DNA from: JBBROS01 sp965260935
GTDB taxonomy: Bacteria > Pseudomonadota > Alphaproteobacteria > Acetobacterales > Acetobacteraceae
Reading direction: 5' to 3'
Assembly: GCA_965260935.1 (NCBI GenBank)
Contig: OZ253374.1
Coordinates: 2,604,001 to 2,668,000 of the forward strand
DNA length: 64,000 nt
In this document: one piece after another, positions 1 through 8,835 of the stretch
Numbering within the stretch: the first letter of the stretch is position 1
Layout: each line of letters begins with the position of its first letter
The notes under the pieces: model-generated
The model's input: the letters and a program-made list of their open reading frames with translations, nothing else
Told to the model about the DNA's origin: nothing
The model's database searches: none
Made by a program: the position numbers and the translations under genes

Positions 1-2
1 GC

Positions 3-356
3 GGACAGATCGCTCGCAACATCACGGTTATCGATGTGTCGCAGATTAACGACTGGTCCGCCGTACGCGTCGCGCTCAGTGGCGGCGAAAGATTCGGCAG
101 CATCTATCCGACATACGGCTTCATCTATGACCGGCCTGACCGGGGGATCATGGTCGCGAACTCCATCACGGCTCCTGCGCCGGTGCTCGACGCGGCGCCG
201 ACCGATCTCCGGCCCGTATCTCAGCGCATGCGCTACGCAACGGCGGCCCAGGCGGTCGAAGAGGTGGCCGAAGCCCCGGATGGTCCGCGTGGCAGGAGCA
301 GGCGGGTTATTGGCCTGATCCGTCCAGCCGGGGCGCAGGTTTCGTCGCAGCGGTAG
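3..356 (+). CDS. C-terminal part of an unidentified protein, cut by the window edge
   Basis: The reading frame is open from the left edge to a TAG stop at 354-356 and gives about 117 residues. It reads naturally as protein near its beginning (GQIARNITVIDVSQINDW, then FGSIYPTYGFIYDRPDRG), with a charged, Arg-rich tail. An ATG at 36 exists but has no Shine-Dalgarno sequence, so the gene probably starts outside the window. No family is recognised. The tail from about residue 85 is compositionally unlike the rest, so the true end could have been altered by an old rearrangement; the neighbouring DNA carries IS remnants. Low confidence that it is intact. Confidence 0.35.
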   Translation, partial: GQIARNITVIDVSQINDWSAVRVALSGGERFGSIYPTYGFIYDRPDRGIMVANSITAPAPVLDAAPTDLRPVSQRMRYATAAQAVEEVAEAPDGPRGRSRRVIGLIRPAGAQVSSQR

Positions 357-592
357 TCTCTCTCAAAAACTGTCAGGTTGCGAAGCATTGTCGGGAAGCG
401 GCTGGGTCGGCTGTCATGGAGCAAGCCGGCCGGTCTTGGCGCCTTCCCGTCGTATCAGCACAAGGGTGACCCGTGCTGCATATCTGACCGAATGCCCGCC
501 TTAACCGTGCCGACAAGACTGCCTGCTCCAGGCAAGCCTAAGCATTATTCGGCAGCGCGTGCGTAAACGTTCGGTCAGGCTCGCGGATTATT

Positions 593-1170
593 TTAGCCGA
601 GGCGGCTGGATAGGCTTGTGACGGCCCAGGGCAGCAGTTCGGCGACGTGGTTTGCGGGATGGTCTGCGATGCAGCCGAGCATGTGGCGGAGATGTGCTTC
701 CGGATCGATGCCGTTCATCTTGATAGGTTCCAGAAGCGACATGATCTCCGCGGCACCGCCGCCGTCGCCGTTTGACCCGCAGAACAACCGATACTTGCGC
801 CCGAGGATGAGCGGCTAGAAGGCGCGTTCGGTCGCGTTGTTGTTATGGCGAGGGGGCCGTCGTCGCGGCAGCGGGTCAGCGCCGCCTAGCGTGTGAGGGC
901 GTAGCAGATGGCGTCTGCGAGATCGCCGCGGTTCGGCACGCGGGCCAGCGTGGCCGTGAGCCAAGCCTGCAAGACGTTCAGCAACGGCCCGGGGCTGACG
1001 CTCGCGGGCGCATTCGTCGGGCGGGACATCCGGTGAGGTCGCGTTCGATCCTATACAGGGCGTTATGGCGCTGCACGGCCTCGGTGGCCGGCTGGGCTTG
1101 GCCAGCGGCGTGCAGGTCGAAAAACTTGCAGCGCACTTTTCCCTCCACCGGCATTCACGTGTTGTGCGAG
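593..1170 (-). pseudogene. Decayed IS66-family transposase (TnpC C-terminal part)
   Basis: On the minus strand the last 60-odd codons (593-787) read as the C-terminal end of IS66 transposases: MSLLEPIKMNGIDPEAHLRH, then IADHPANHVAELLPW. Just upstream, at about 815-850 in another frame, is the NNATERAF motif that matches the catalytic NNxAERA block of IS66 TnpC, and further upstream (about 1090-1150) a frame gives KFFDLHA, another IS66 hallmark. The pieces lie in different frames with stops between them, so the gene is broken by frameshifts and is only a 3' fragment. The N-terminal part, TnpA, TnpB and terminal repeats are not visible. It marks past transposition close to the tRNA-Gln gene. 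Confidence 0.75.
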
Positions 1171-1753
1171 CGCAATCTCGCATGGGATTTGTACTGTCGA
1201 GCACTCATTGCACGTGGAATTGCCCCGGTTCGACGGGACACCTTAAAGTTTTCGCCACAAGACCGTGCCCGCGCGTTCGTTCCCGCCGCGCAGCCGGCCT
1301 CTGGGGTGCATCCAGGCCGGCAAGCAGGAGGACCGCTGAGAGGCGCACCCGCCGCCGGTTCGCCTCCCAGGCCGAGGCGCGCGCCCGCTACGCCGGAGTC
1401 TGGCGCAACCCCGTCCGCCTGCATTCCAGCCCGGGCCGTTGCTCGCCCATGGCCTGCAAAGCCGAACAGGAGGCCGTCACAAGCGAGACGTGGCTCCCAA
1501 GCCCGCAAACTGTCCGCGAGAACGGGAGAATTTCAATCTTAATCCCAGGTCTACGTGGCAATGTTTCTCCCGCCCTACTCTTGGCCTCTCGGAAGCGCCA
1601 GATCGCAAGGCTCACAATAATTTTTCCCGGAAGTCTCTATGAGTTAGTTAGTTCAATAGTAACAGGCAATGTAGGCAATCTGAAACAAGCCGGACCTCAG
1701 ACGGTCTGGCCTGGCGAAAAGCTACAAGTTTACACAGAGCTACGGCACGTGGG
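1171..1753. other. Intergenic stretch without a supportable gene
   Basis: About 580 bases between the IS66 remnant and tRNA-Gln. Open frames cross it (one of 282 codons from 1065), but their translations are Arg/Pro/Ala-rich, lack recognisable domains and have no ribosome binding site. The stretch from about 1530 to 1740 is clearly more AT-rich than its surroundings. Nothing else is seen in it. Confidence 0.5.
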
Positions 1754-1824
1754 CTGGGGGACCTGGATTCGAACCAAGGCTTTCCGAGTCAGAGTCGGAA
1801 GTTCTACCGCTAAACTATCCCCCA
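1754..1824 (-). tRNA. tRNA-Gln (anticodon CUG)
   Basis: Read on the minus strand, the gene starts TGGGGGATAGTTTAGCGGTA and closes with the T arm GGTTCGAATCC and acceptor TCCCCCA, giving a 7-bp acceptor stem that begins with the weak U1-A72 pair typical of tRNA-Gln. The anticodon arm is TCCGA-CTCTGAC-TCGGA, so the loop carries U33 followed by CTG, reading glutamine codon CAG. The discriminator base is G. CCA is not encoded. Length 71 nt. The gene lies downstream of a decayed IS66 element and upstream of a permease gene transcribed in the same direction away from it. Confidence 0.95.
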
Positions 1825-1909
1825 ACACGCAGAGGCTTCAGGCCACCCGTTGGTGCGTATCCGATAGCACGCAGCGGGATGGCTCGCAACGCTCGCCAAC
1901 GCGCCATGC

Positions 1910-3358
1910 CTAAACGGCTGGATCGTGCAATTTTGAATGCCGGCGTCCATAGCCGAAAAAGATCGCAAGCCCAATCGCGAGCCAGACGACGAGCCGCAGC
2001 CAGGTTTCCCACGGCAGCCCGGCCATCAGCAGAACGCAGAACGCGATCCCCAGAAGCGGCACGACCGGCACCGCGGGCACACGGAACGGGCGCCGCACCG
2101 CGCTGTCGGAGCGCCGCAGGTAAATGACCGAGCCGCACACGAGCACGAAGGCGAGCAGGGTGCCGATGCTGACCATCTCGCCCAGGATCGCGATCGGCAC
2201 GACGGCGGCAACCAGCGCGACCGATGCGCCGATCAGCAATTGGCTGGCGTAAGGCGTGTGCAGGCGGGGATGGACGTGGGCAAAAAGCCTGGGCAGCAGG
2301 CCATCATGCGCCATGGTGAAGAAGATGCGGCTCTGGCCGTAGAGAAGCACTAGGATAACGGTCGTAAGCCCCGTGAGCGCGCCGACCTTGATCAGCACGG
2401 AGAACCAGCCAAGGCCGATCGCGTCGACGCCCTTGGCGATCGGGTCGGCGATGTTCAGCTCCGCGTAGGGGACGAGCCCGGTCAGCACGCCAGCCACGGC
2501 GATGTAGAGCACCGTGCAGACCACGAGCGAGCCGAGGATGCCGATCGGCATGTCCCGCTGCGGGTTGCACGCCTCCTGCGCCGCGGTCGAGACGGCGTCG
2601 AAGCCGATAAAGGCGAAGAACACGACCGAGGAGCCGCGCAGGATGCCGCTGGCGCCGAAATGGCCGAACTCCCCGGCGTTGGGCGGGATGAGCGGATGCC
2701 AGTTGGCCGGGTTCACGTAAGCCGCTCCGAGGCCGATGAACGCTGCGACGACCGCGAGCTTGACGGCGACCATGATGCCGTTCAGCCGCGCCGACTCCTT
2801 CGTGCCCAGCACGAGAAGCGCGGTGAGCGCGGCGACGATGCAGACGGCGGGAAGGTTGAACAGTCCGTGGGCCTGCGAACCGTCCGGCAACGTGACGACG
2901 GACCACGGGCCAGCCGTCAGCGCCGGGGGCAGGTTCAGGCCGAAGTTCTTCAATAGGCTAACGGCATAGCCGGACCAGCCCACCGCGACGGTGGCGGCCC
3001 CCATGCCATATTCAAGGATGAGGTCCCATCCGATCATCCAAGCGAACACTTCGCCCAGCGTCGCGTAAGTATAGGTGTAGCTGCTGCCGCTGACCGGGAT
3101 CATCGCTGCCAGCTCGGAGTAGCACAGGCCGACAAAGGCGCAGGCGACGCCGCGCAGGATAAACGACAGCATGATGCCCGGCCCGGCGTATCGCGCGGCA
3201 GCCGTTCCGGTCAGCACGAAGATGCCCGCGCCGATAATGGCGCCGATGCCCATGGCAGTGATGCTGAACGGGCCGAGCGTCTTGGCAAGGCTTTGGCCAT
3301 CCCCGTCGCTTGAAGCCCTGATCGCCTCGATCGACTTCCGCGTCATGAGATCTTGCAT
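1910..3358 (-). CDS. APC-superfamily amino acid permease (CAT/YfnA-like)
   Basis: 482-residue inner-membrane transporter expected to move amino acids (cationic or small neutral) into the cell with the proton or sodium gradient. The N-terminal cytoplasmic segment is followed by the APC signature GIGAIIGAGIFVLTG at about residues 36-51, the helix-breaking glycine motif that lines the substrate pocket, and by SELAAMIPVSGSSYTYTYAT in helix 3, typical of the CAT subgroup. Roughly 12 hydrophobic segments follow. The start ATG at 3358 has a GGAG at 9 bases upstream. It stands alone, divergent from the ppx/gppA gene. The exact substrate cannot be told from sequence. Confidence 0.9.
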   Translation of the reverse strand: MQDLMTRKSIEAIRASSDGDGQSLAKTLGPFSITAMGIGAIIGAGIFVLTGTAAARYAGPGIMLSFILRGVACAFVGLCYSELAAMIPVSGSSYTYTYATLGEVFAWMIGWDLILEYGMGAATVAVGWSGYAVSLLKNFGLNLPPALTAGPWSVVTLPDGSQAHGLFNLPAVCIVAALTALLVLGTKESARLNGIMVAVKLAVVAAFIGLGAAYVNPANWHPLIPPNAGEFGHFGASGILRGSSVVFFAFIGFDAVSTAAQEACNPQRDMPIGILGSLVVCTVLYIAVAGVLTGLVPYAELNIADPIAKGVDAIGLGWFSVLIKVGALTGLTTVILVLLYGQSRIFFTMAHDGLLPRLFAHVHPRLHTPYASQLLIGASVALVAAVVPIAILGEMVSIGTLLAFVLVCGSVIYLRRSDSAVRRPFRVPAVPVVPLLGIAFCVLLMAGLPWETWLRLVVWLAIGLAIFFGYGRRHSKLHDPAV

Positions 3359-3533
3359 CGGCCAATTCTCCGCCGGAGCTTACGATAGGGACGATCGCTT
3401 AGAGCGAGCGCGATTCGGCCACCTTCCGCTGCAAACAACGATCGCGCAACGGCCAGCGCGGCCGGAAGCCTGGCCTTGTCCAACGCTGCCGCTGTGCCGA
3501 CATAAGCCCGATGAGCACGTGCCAACCCTTGTA

Positions 3534-4586
3534 ATGGACCGATCAAGCCAACGCCGCCGCCGGGATGCCCGCGACGGCGCCTACGCGGCGCTGGATTTGG
3601 GCACGAACAATTGCCGGCTGCTGATTGCCGCGCCGACCCGCAGCGGGTTCCGCGTGCTTGACAGCTTCAGCCGCATCGTCAGCCTCGGTGACGGCGTTGA
3701 GGCCTCTGGCAAGCTAAGCGAGACAGCGATGCAGCGGGCCTTGCGCGCGCTGGATGCCTGCGTGGCTCGGATTGGCCGCTGGCCAGTCGTGGCGCTCAGG
3801 GCCGTCGCGACGGAGGCGTGCCGCCGGGCCGCGAACGGGCGGCAGTTCCTCGCCCGGGTGAAGGCGGAGACCGGGCTCGAGTTCGAGATCATCAGCCCGA
3901 GGGAGGAAGCCGGGCTTGCTGTGGAGAGCTGCGCGCCGCTGTTCCATCCCGAGCGCCGGCGCGCGCTGCTGTTCGACATCGGCGGCGGCTCGACCGAGCT
4001 TGCCTGGGTCCGGCTCGGGGCCGCCGGCGCCCCCCCGGAGCTGATCGGCTGCGACACCTTCCCGCTCGGCGTGGTCACGCTTGCCGAGCGGTTTGGCCCG
4101 GCAGCCTTCACGCAAAGCGGCTATGGCGCGATGGTGGACGCGGCCCGCGCGCGGCTCGCCCGCTTCGAGACCATCCACTGCATCGCTCATGAGGCGAGGC
4201 TCGGGGGCGTGCAGTTCATCGGCACGAGCGGGACCGTGACCACGCTGGCCGGCGTCGCCCTCAACCTGGCCCGCTATCAGCGGCTGCTGATCGACGGCGC
4301 GGCGCTGTCCGCGCAGGCCGGGGATGCCGCAGTCGGGTTGTTGCGCTCGCTCGGACAGGACGGGCTTCGGCTGCACCCGTGCGTCGGCCCCGAGCGCGCC
4401 CGCTTCGTCCTGCCCGGCTGCGCGATCTTCCAAGCGATCCAGGCAACCTGGCCTGCCGCGGAAACCACCGTCGCCGACCGGGGATTGCGCGAGGGCATGC
4501 TCGTCCGCCTGATGCAACGCCGCCCTCCGCCGCGGGCCGCTGTCGCACGGCCTATGCGTCAGCCCGATGCGGTCCTGAGCGCTTAG
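3534..4586 (+). CDS. Ppx/GppA family exopolyphosphatase / pppGpp phosphohydrolase
   Basis: 350 residues of the ASKHA-fold phosphatase family, which removes terminal phosphate from polyphosphate or converts pppGpp to ppGpp. The first phosphate-binding block YAALDLGTNNCRLLIA lies near residue 17, the second, LLFDIGGGSTELAWV, near 145, and a third, FIGTSGTVTTLAG, near 225. It corresponds to the short form without the C-terminal HD extension. Start chosen as ATG 3534; the frame stays open further upstream but that part overlaps the divergent permease promoter. It is followed after two bases by rlmE, so the two are probably co-transcribed, an arrangement frequent in alphaproteobacteria. Ppx versus GppA activity cannot be separated by eye. 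Confidence 0.9.
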   Translation: MDRSSQRRRRDARDGAYAALDLGTNNCRLLIAAPTRSGFRVLDSFSRIVSLGDGVEASGKLSETAMQRALRALDACVARIGRWPVVALRAVATEACRRAANGRQFLARVKAETGLEFEIISPREEAGLAVESCAPLFHPERRRALLFDIGGGSTELAWVRLGAAGAPPELIGCDTFPLGVVTLAERFGPAAFTQSGYGAMVDAARARLARFETIHCIAHEARLGGVQFIGTSGTVTTLAGVALNLARYQRLLIDGAALSAQAGDAAVGLLRSLGQDGLRLHPCVGPERARFVLPGCAIFQAIQATWPAAETTVADRGLREGMLVRLMQRRPPPRAAVARPMRQPDAVLSA

Positions 4587-4588
4587 CG

Positions 4589-5272
4589 ATGCCGGCGAAA
4601 CGTCCACCGGGGCCCTCGCGCGGCCTGTCCGTCCCGCTGCGCACCGCGCGCGGACGGACGACGGCGTCGCAGAAATGGCTGTCTCGCCAGCTCAACGATC
4701 CCTACGTGCGGGCGGCGCAGCAGCAGGGCTACCGGTCGCGCGCGGCGTTCAAGCTGATCGAGCTGGACGAGCGGTTTCATCTTATCCGCCGCGGGCTGCG
4801 CTGCATCGACCTCGGCGCGGCGCCGGGCGGCTGGACGCAGGTCCTGGTCCAGCGCGGAGCGGCTCAGGTCGTCGGCATCGACCTGCTCGCGGTCGATCCC
4901 GTTCCGGGCGCGACCATCCTGCAAGGGGATTTCATGGACGACGCGATGCCCGGGCAGTTGTCGGCCTTGATGGGCGGGAAGGCCGACCTGGTGCTGTCCG
5001 ACATGGCGCCCAACACGACGGGGCATACCGATACCGACCATCTGCGCATCATGGCGCTCGCCGACCTGGCGCTGCACTTCGCAATCGACGCGCTGGCGCC
5101 GGGGGGGGCGTTCGTGGCCAAGGTGTTCCAGGGCGGGACCGAGCGCAGCATCCTCGACCGGATGAAGCGGCACTTCGCCCAGGTCCGCCATGCCAAGCCG
5201 CCGGCGAGCCGCAAGCAGTCGAGCGAGTTGTACGTGGTCGCGACCGGGTTCCGCCCCGACATCGGACGGTAA
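4589..5272 (+). CDS. rlmE: 23S rRNA (uridine-2552 2'-O) methyltransferase RlmE (FtsJ/RrmJ)
   Basis: 227 residues. RlmE 2'-O-methylates U2552 of 23S rRNA with S-adenosylmethionine late in 50S assembly. The SAM-binding glycine loop is CIDLGAAPGGWTQVLV (about residues 71-86). The family's catalytic K-D-K-E tetrad is complete: K in SRAAFKLIELDE, D in LSDMAPNTTGH, K in AFVAKVFQGG and E in SSELYVVATGF. There is a basic N-terminal extension of about 30 residues, as usual for alphaproteobacterial versions. The ATG lies two bases after the ppx stop, supporting one transcript. Confidence 0.95.
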   Translation: MPAKRPPGPSRGLSVPLRTARGRTTASQKWLSRQLNDPYVRAAQQQGYRSRAAFKLIELDERFHLIRRGLRCIDLGAAPGGWTQVLVQRGAAQVVGIDLLAVDPVPGATILQGDFMDDAMPGQLSALMGGKADLVLSDMAPNTTGHTDTDHLRIMALADLALHFAIDALAPGGAFVAKVFQGGTERSILDRMKRHFAQVRHAKPPASRKQSSELYVVATGFRPDIGR

Positions 5273-5358
5273 CCAAGCCGTGCTTGCACCCCGCCCGTCC
5301 CACCCTTAAGAAGAACCGCCAAGGCAGGGCACCCAAGCCCCGCATGAAAGGTCCCGCC

Positions 5359-6858
5359 ATGGCCCCCGGCACGCCGTCCCGAACCCCCGTCTCCAGCCGC
5401 GTGGAAGAGGCGCTCGCGTTCGACGACGTGCTTGTTGTTCCGGCATACTCGCAAGTGCTGCCCAACGCGGTCAGCACCCGCGCCCGGCTCACGCGCACCA
5501 TCGACCTGCGCATCCCGCTGATCTCGTCGGCGATGGACACCGTGACGGAAGCGCCGATGGCGATCGCGATGGCGCAGCTCGGCGGCATTGGCGTCATCCA
5601 CAAGAACCTCGGCATCGCCGAGCAGGCGGCGCAGGTGCGCCGGGTCAAGAAGTACGAGTCGGGGATGGTGGTGGACCCGCTGACCATTCATCCGGATCAG
5701 ACGCTGGCCGAGGCGAGCGCGCTGATGGCCGTGCACAGCATCAGCGGCTTCCCCGTGGTCGAGCGCGACACCGGGCGCCTGGTCGGCATCCTGACCAACC
5801 GCGACGTGCGGTTCGCGACCGACCCGGCGACGCCGGTGCGCGAGCTGATGACGCGCGAGAACCTGATCACCGTCGCCGGCGCCGCCAGCCCGGAAGAAGC
5901 CCGGCGCCTGCTGCATCGGCACCGGATCGAGAAGCTGCTGGTGGTGGACGACGCCTACCGCTGCGTCGGCCTGATCACCGTGAAGGACATGGACAAGGCG
6001 CAGGCCTATCCGCTCGCGAACAAGGACGAGTTCGGGCGGCTTCGCGTGGCGGCCGCGACCGGAACCGGCGACGACGGCGCGGCCCGGGCGGAGGCGCTGG
6101 TGGCCGCGGAGGCGGACATCATCGTCATCGACACCGCGCACGGCCATTCGAAGGGCGTGCTCGGCAGCGTGAGCCGGATCAAGCGGCTGTCCAACGCGGC
6201 GCAAATCATCGCCGGCAACGTGGCGACGGCCGACGGGGCGCGGGCGTTGATCGACGCCGGGGCGGACGCGGTCAAGATCGGCATCGGCCCGGGCAGCATC
6301 TGCACCACCCGCGTGATCGCGGGCGTCGGCGTGCCGCAGTTCACCGCCGTGCTGGAGACCGCCGAAGCCTGCCTTGCCGCCGGCGTGCCGGCCATCGCCG
6401 ATGGCGGGATACGCACCTCCGGCGACCTCGTGAAAGCCATCGGGGCCGGGGCCGACTGCGTGATGGTCGGCAGCCTGCTGGCCGGCACGGACGAGGCGCC
6501 GGGCGAGGTGTTCCTGTATCAGGGCCGCTCCTACAAGAGCTACCGCGGCATGGGCAGCCTGGGGGCGATGGCGCGCGGGTCGGCCGACCGCTACTTCCAG
6601 CAGGAGATCAAGGACACGCTGAAGCTCGTGCCGGAAGGGATCGAGGGGCGGGTCGGCTACAAGGGGCCGGTTTCCGCGGTCGTGCACCAGCTCGTGGGCG
6701 GGCTGCGCGCGGGCATGGGGTATGCCGGCAGCGCCGACCTTGAGGACTTGAAGCGCAACACCCGGTTCCGCCGCATCACCGGCGCCGGGCTTCGCGAAAG
6801 CCACGTGCACGACGTGGCCATCACGCGCGAAGCGCCGAACTACCGGCAGGAGCTTTAA
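5359..6858 (+). CDS. guaB: Inosine-5'-monophosphate dehydrogenase
   Basis: 499 residues. GuaB oxidises IMP to XMP with NAD+, the committed step of guanine nucleotide synthesis in the cytoplasm. The TIM barrel starts with EALAFDDVLVVPAYS; two CBS domains are inserted (about residues 100-215, including SGFPVVERDTGRLVGILTNR), and the catalytic loop is KIGIGPGSICTTRVIAGVG with the active-site Cys, followed by the flap YRGMGSLGAM. Two in-frame ATGs exist at 5344 and 5359; the second has AAAGG seven bases upstream and is preferred. The haloacid dehalogenase gene begins three bases after the stop. Confidence 0.95.
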   Translation: MAPGTPSRTPVSSRVEEALAFDDVLVVPAYSQVLPNAVSTRARLTRTIDLRIPLISSAMDTVTEAPMAIAMAQLGGIGVIHKNLGIAEQAAQVRRVKKYESGMVVDPLTIHPDQTLAEASALMAVHSISGFPVVERDTGRLVGILTNRDVRFATDPATPVRELMTRENLITVAGAASPEEARRLLHRHRIEKLLVVDDAYRCVGLITVKDMDKAQAYPLANKDEFGRLRVAAATGTGDDGAARAEALVAAEADIIVIDTAHGHSKGVLGSVSRIKRLSNAAQIIAGNVATADGARALIDAGADAVKIGIGPGSICTTRVIAGVGVPQFTAVLETAEACLAAGVPAIADGGIRTSGDLVKAIGAGADCVMVGSLLAGTDEAPGEVFLYQGRSYKSYRGMGSLGAMARGSADRYFQQEIKDTLKLVPEGIEGRVGYKGPVSAVVHQLVGGLRAGMGYAGSADLEDLKRNTRFRRITGAGLRESHVHDVAITREAPNYRQEL

Positions 6859-6861
6859 ACC

Positions 6862-7533
6862 GTGCCCATCCAAGCGGTCATCTTCGATGCCTACGGCACG
6901 CTGCTCGACGTCCACGGGGCGATGCAGGCCCACGCGGACCGCTTGCCGCCGGATTGGGAGCGGATCAGCAACGAGTGGCGGCTGAAGCAGCTCGAATACA
7001 CCTGGATCCAGACCCTCACGGGGCCGTCGAAGCACACGGATTTCTGGCAGGTCACGAAGGACAGCCTCGCGTTCGTCGCCGCCAAGAACCGCATCACGGA
7101 CCCTGAGGTGCATGAGGCGCTGCTCGACGCGTATCGCAAGCTCCCAGCCTACCCCGACGCTGCCTCTACCCTGCAGGCGCTCCGTGCCGCCGGCCTGCGC
7201 ACGGCGATCCTTTCGAACGGCGAGCCCGGGATGCTGCAGGACGCGGTGGAGGCCGCCGGCCTGTCGTCGGCGCTCGATGCGGTCCTAAGCGTGGAAACCG
7301 TGGGCAAGTTCAAGCCCGACCCGGATGTTTACGGCATTGCCGCCTCTGCCCTTGGCCTCGGTTACGGGCAGATGGGCTTCGTTTCCAGCAACGCGTGGGA
7401 CGCCCAGGCGGCGGCGACGGCCGGGTTCCAAGTGTTCTGGTGCAACCGCAGCGGTCAGCCGGAGGAATATGGGCTTGGCGGGTCGGCCACGGTCATCTCC
7501 ACCCTTGGCGAGCTGGCAGCACAGGTTGCCTGA
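6862..7533 (+). CDS. Haloacid dehalogenase, type II (HAD superfamily)
   Basis: 223 residues matching (S)-2-haloacid dehalogenases, cytoplasmic hydrolases that replace the halogen of 2-haloalkanoates by hydroxyl. All HAD blocks are present: nucleophile Asp in IFDAYGTLLDV, Ser/Asn block ILSNGEPGMLQ, Lys block GKFKPDPDVYG, and the SSNAWDAQAA motif that is specific to the L-2-haloacid group. It starts with GTG at 6862, three bases after guaB, so it is likely read through from that gene. Many genomic members have unknown physiological substrates, and a general phosphatase role is possible. Confidence 0.88.
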   Translation: MPIQAVIFDAYGTLLDVHGAMQAHADRLPPDWERISNEWRLKQLEYTWIQTLTGPSKHTDFWQVTKDSLAFVAAKNRITDPEVHEALLDAYRKLPAYPDAASTLQALRAAGLRTAILSNGEPGMLQDAVEAAGLSSALDAVLSVETVGKFKPDPDVYGIAASALGLGYGQMGFVSSNAWDAQAAATAGFQVFWCNRSGQPEEYGLGGSATVISTLGELAAQVA

Positions 7534-7539
7534 CGCCGC

Positions 7540-8835
7540 GTGACCCCGTCAGCCCGCCTGGCGGCCAGCATCGAGCTTCTTGCCGAGATCGCCGACGCGC
7601 CCCGTCGTCCGGCGGATGCCGTTGCCAACGATTTCTTCCGCAACCGCCGCTACATCGGCTCCGGCGACCGTCGCGCCGTATCCGACCGGGCATGGCGGGC
7701 ATTGCGGCATCAGCGCCGGCTGACCTGGTGGCTGGCCCGGGCCGGCGCCGCGCCCACCGCGCGGATGCTGGTGGCCGCCAGCCTCGTTCTGGACGGCTGG
7801 ACGGCGTCGGGCGTCGCGCAATCCTTCTCCGGCGGCCAGTACGGCCCGGCGCCGCTGGTGCAGCCGGAGGCTGCGGCGCTCCGGCAGCTCGACGGCCACA
7901 CCATCCATCATCCCGACATGCCGCAAGCGGTGCGGTTCGAACTGCCTGACTGGCTCCTGCCGGCCCTCGCCGCCCGCTTCGGCGCCGAGCTCGCGCCCGA
8001 GATGGACGCGGCGCTGGACCCGGCCCCGCTCGACCTGCGCGTGAACCTGCTGAAAACGACGCGGGAAGCGGCGCAAGCGGCGCTGGCCCAGGAAGGCGTG
8101 AGCGCCGCGCCAACGCCGTTCAGCCCATGGGGCCTGCGCATCGACGGACGCCGCTCGATCACCGGCGGCCCCGCGTTCCAGTCCGGCCTGGTGGAAATCC
8201 AGGACGAAGGCAGCCAGCTCGTGGCCGCGCTGGTGGGGCCGACGCCTGAGATGCGTGTCGTCGACTGGTGCGCCGGGGCCGGCGGCAAGACGTTGGCGCT
8301 CGCGATGCTGATGCGGAACCGCGGGCACCTGGTTGCCTGCGACGTGTCCGTCCCGCGGCTCGAAGGCGCGGTGCGCCGCCTTCGCCGCGCCGGGGTGCAG
8401 AACAGCGAGCGGCATCTGCTGGCGCCGGGGGACAAGTGGCCCAAGCGCCGGGCCGGCACGTTCGACCGCGTGCTGGTCGATGCGCCGTGCACCGGCACCG
8501 GAACCTGGCGGCGCAACCCCGACGCGCGGCAGCGGTTGCGCGAGCAGGACCTGGCCGAGCTGCTGCCCAAGCAGGCCGCCATCCTGTCCGCCGCCGCCCG
8601 CTTGGCCCGGCCCGGCGGACGCCTCATCTATGCCACCTGCTCCCTCCTGCCCGCCGAGAACGAGGACCAGGTGAACCAGTTCCTGCAACAGCATCCCGAC
8701 TACGCGGCCATGCCGCTGTCCGAGGCGTGGAGCCTGCCGACCCCGCCGCCTTGCCCAGGCCCTTGTTTGTCGCTCACGCCCCGGCGGCACGGCACAGACG
8801 GGTTCTTCGCTGCCGTGCTGGAGCGGCGGGCATGA
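7540..8835 (+). CDS. rsmB: RsmB-like rRNA cytosine-C5 methyltransferase (NOL1/NOP2/Sun family)
   Basis: 431 residues. The N-terminal NusB-like/antiterminator-fold region is followed by a SAM-dependent methyltransferase domain: SAM loop VVDWCAGAGGKTLALA (about residue 240), then VLVDAPCTGTGTWRRNPDAR with the general catalytic Cys of motif IV and YATCSLLPAENEDQV with the nucleophilic Cys of motif VI. RsmB methylates C967 of 16S rRNA; paralogues of this family act on other sites, so the exact target is inferred. The start is GTG at 7540, six bases after the dehalogenase stop, and the stop overlaps the next start as ATGA. Confidence 0.87.
   Translation: MTPSARLAASIELLAEIADAPRRPADAVANDFFRNRRYIGSGDRRAVSDRAWRALRHQRRLTWWLARAGAAPTARMLVAASLVLDGWTASGVAQSFSGGQYGPAPLVQPEAAALRQLDGHTIHHPDMPQAVRFELPDWLLPALAARFGAELAPEMDAALDPAPLDLRVNLLKTTREAAQAALAQEGVSAAPTPFSPWGLRIDGRRSITGGPAFQSGLVEIQDEGSQLVAALVGPTPEMRVVDWCAGAGGKTLALAMLMRNRGHLVACDVSVPRLEGAVRRLRRAGVQNSERHLLAPGDKWPKRRAGTFDRVLVDAPCTGTGTWRRNPDARQRLREQDLAELLPKQAAILSAAARLARPGGRLIYATCSLLPAENEDQVNQFLQQHPDYAAMPLSEAWSLPTPPPCPGPCLSLTPRRHGTDGFFAAVLERRA

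Noticed and set aside
1065..1913. 282-codon plus-strand frame crossing the IS remnant and tRNA-Gln
   Set aside because: It runs through an antisense IS66 fragment and a tRNA gene, has no ribosome site and no domain.
3171..3533. Upstream extension of the ppx/gppA frame
   Set aside because: It would overlap the divergent permease coding region; the phosphatase family begins near residue 17 of the ATG 3534 start.
4864..7113. Minus-strand open frame of 749 codons opposite rlmE and guaB
   Set aside because: Antisense shadow in GC-rich DNA; the plus strand carries intact RlmE and IMP dehydrogenase with all catalytic motifs.
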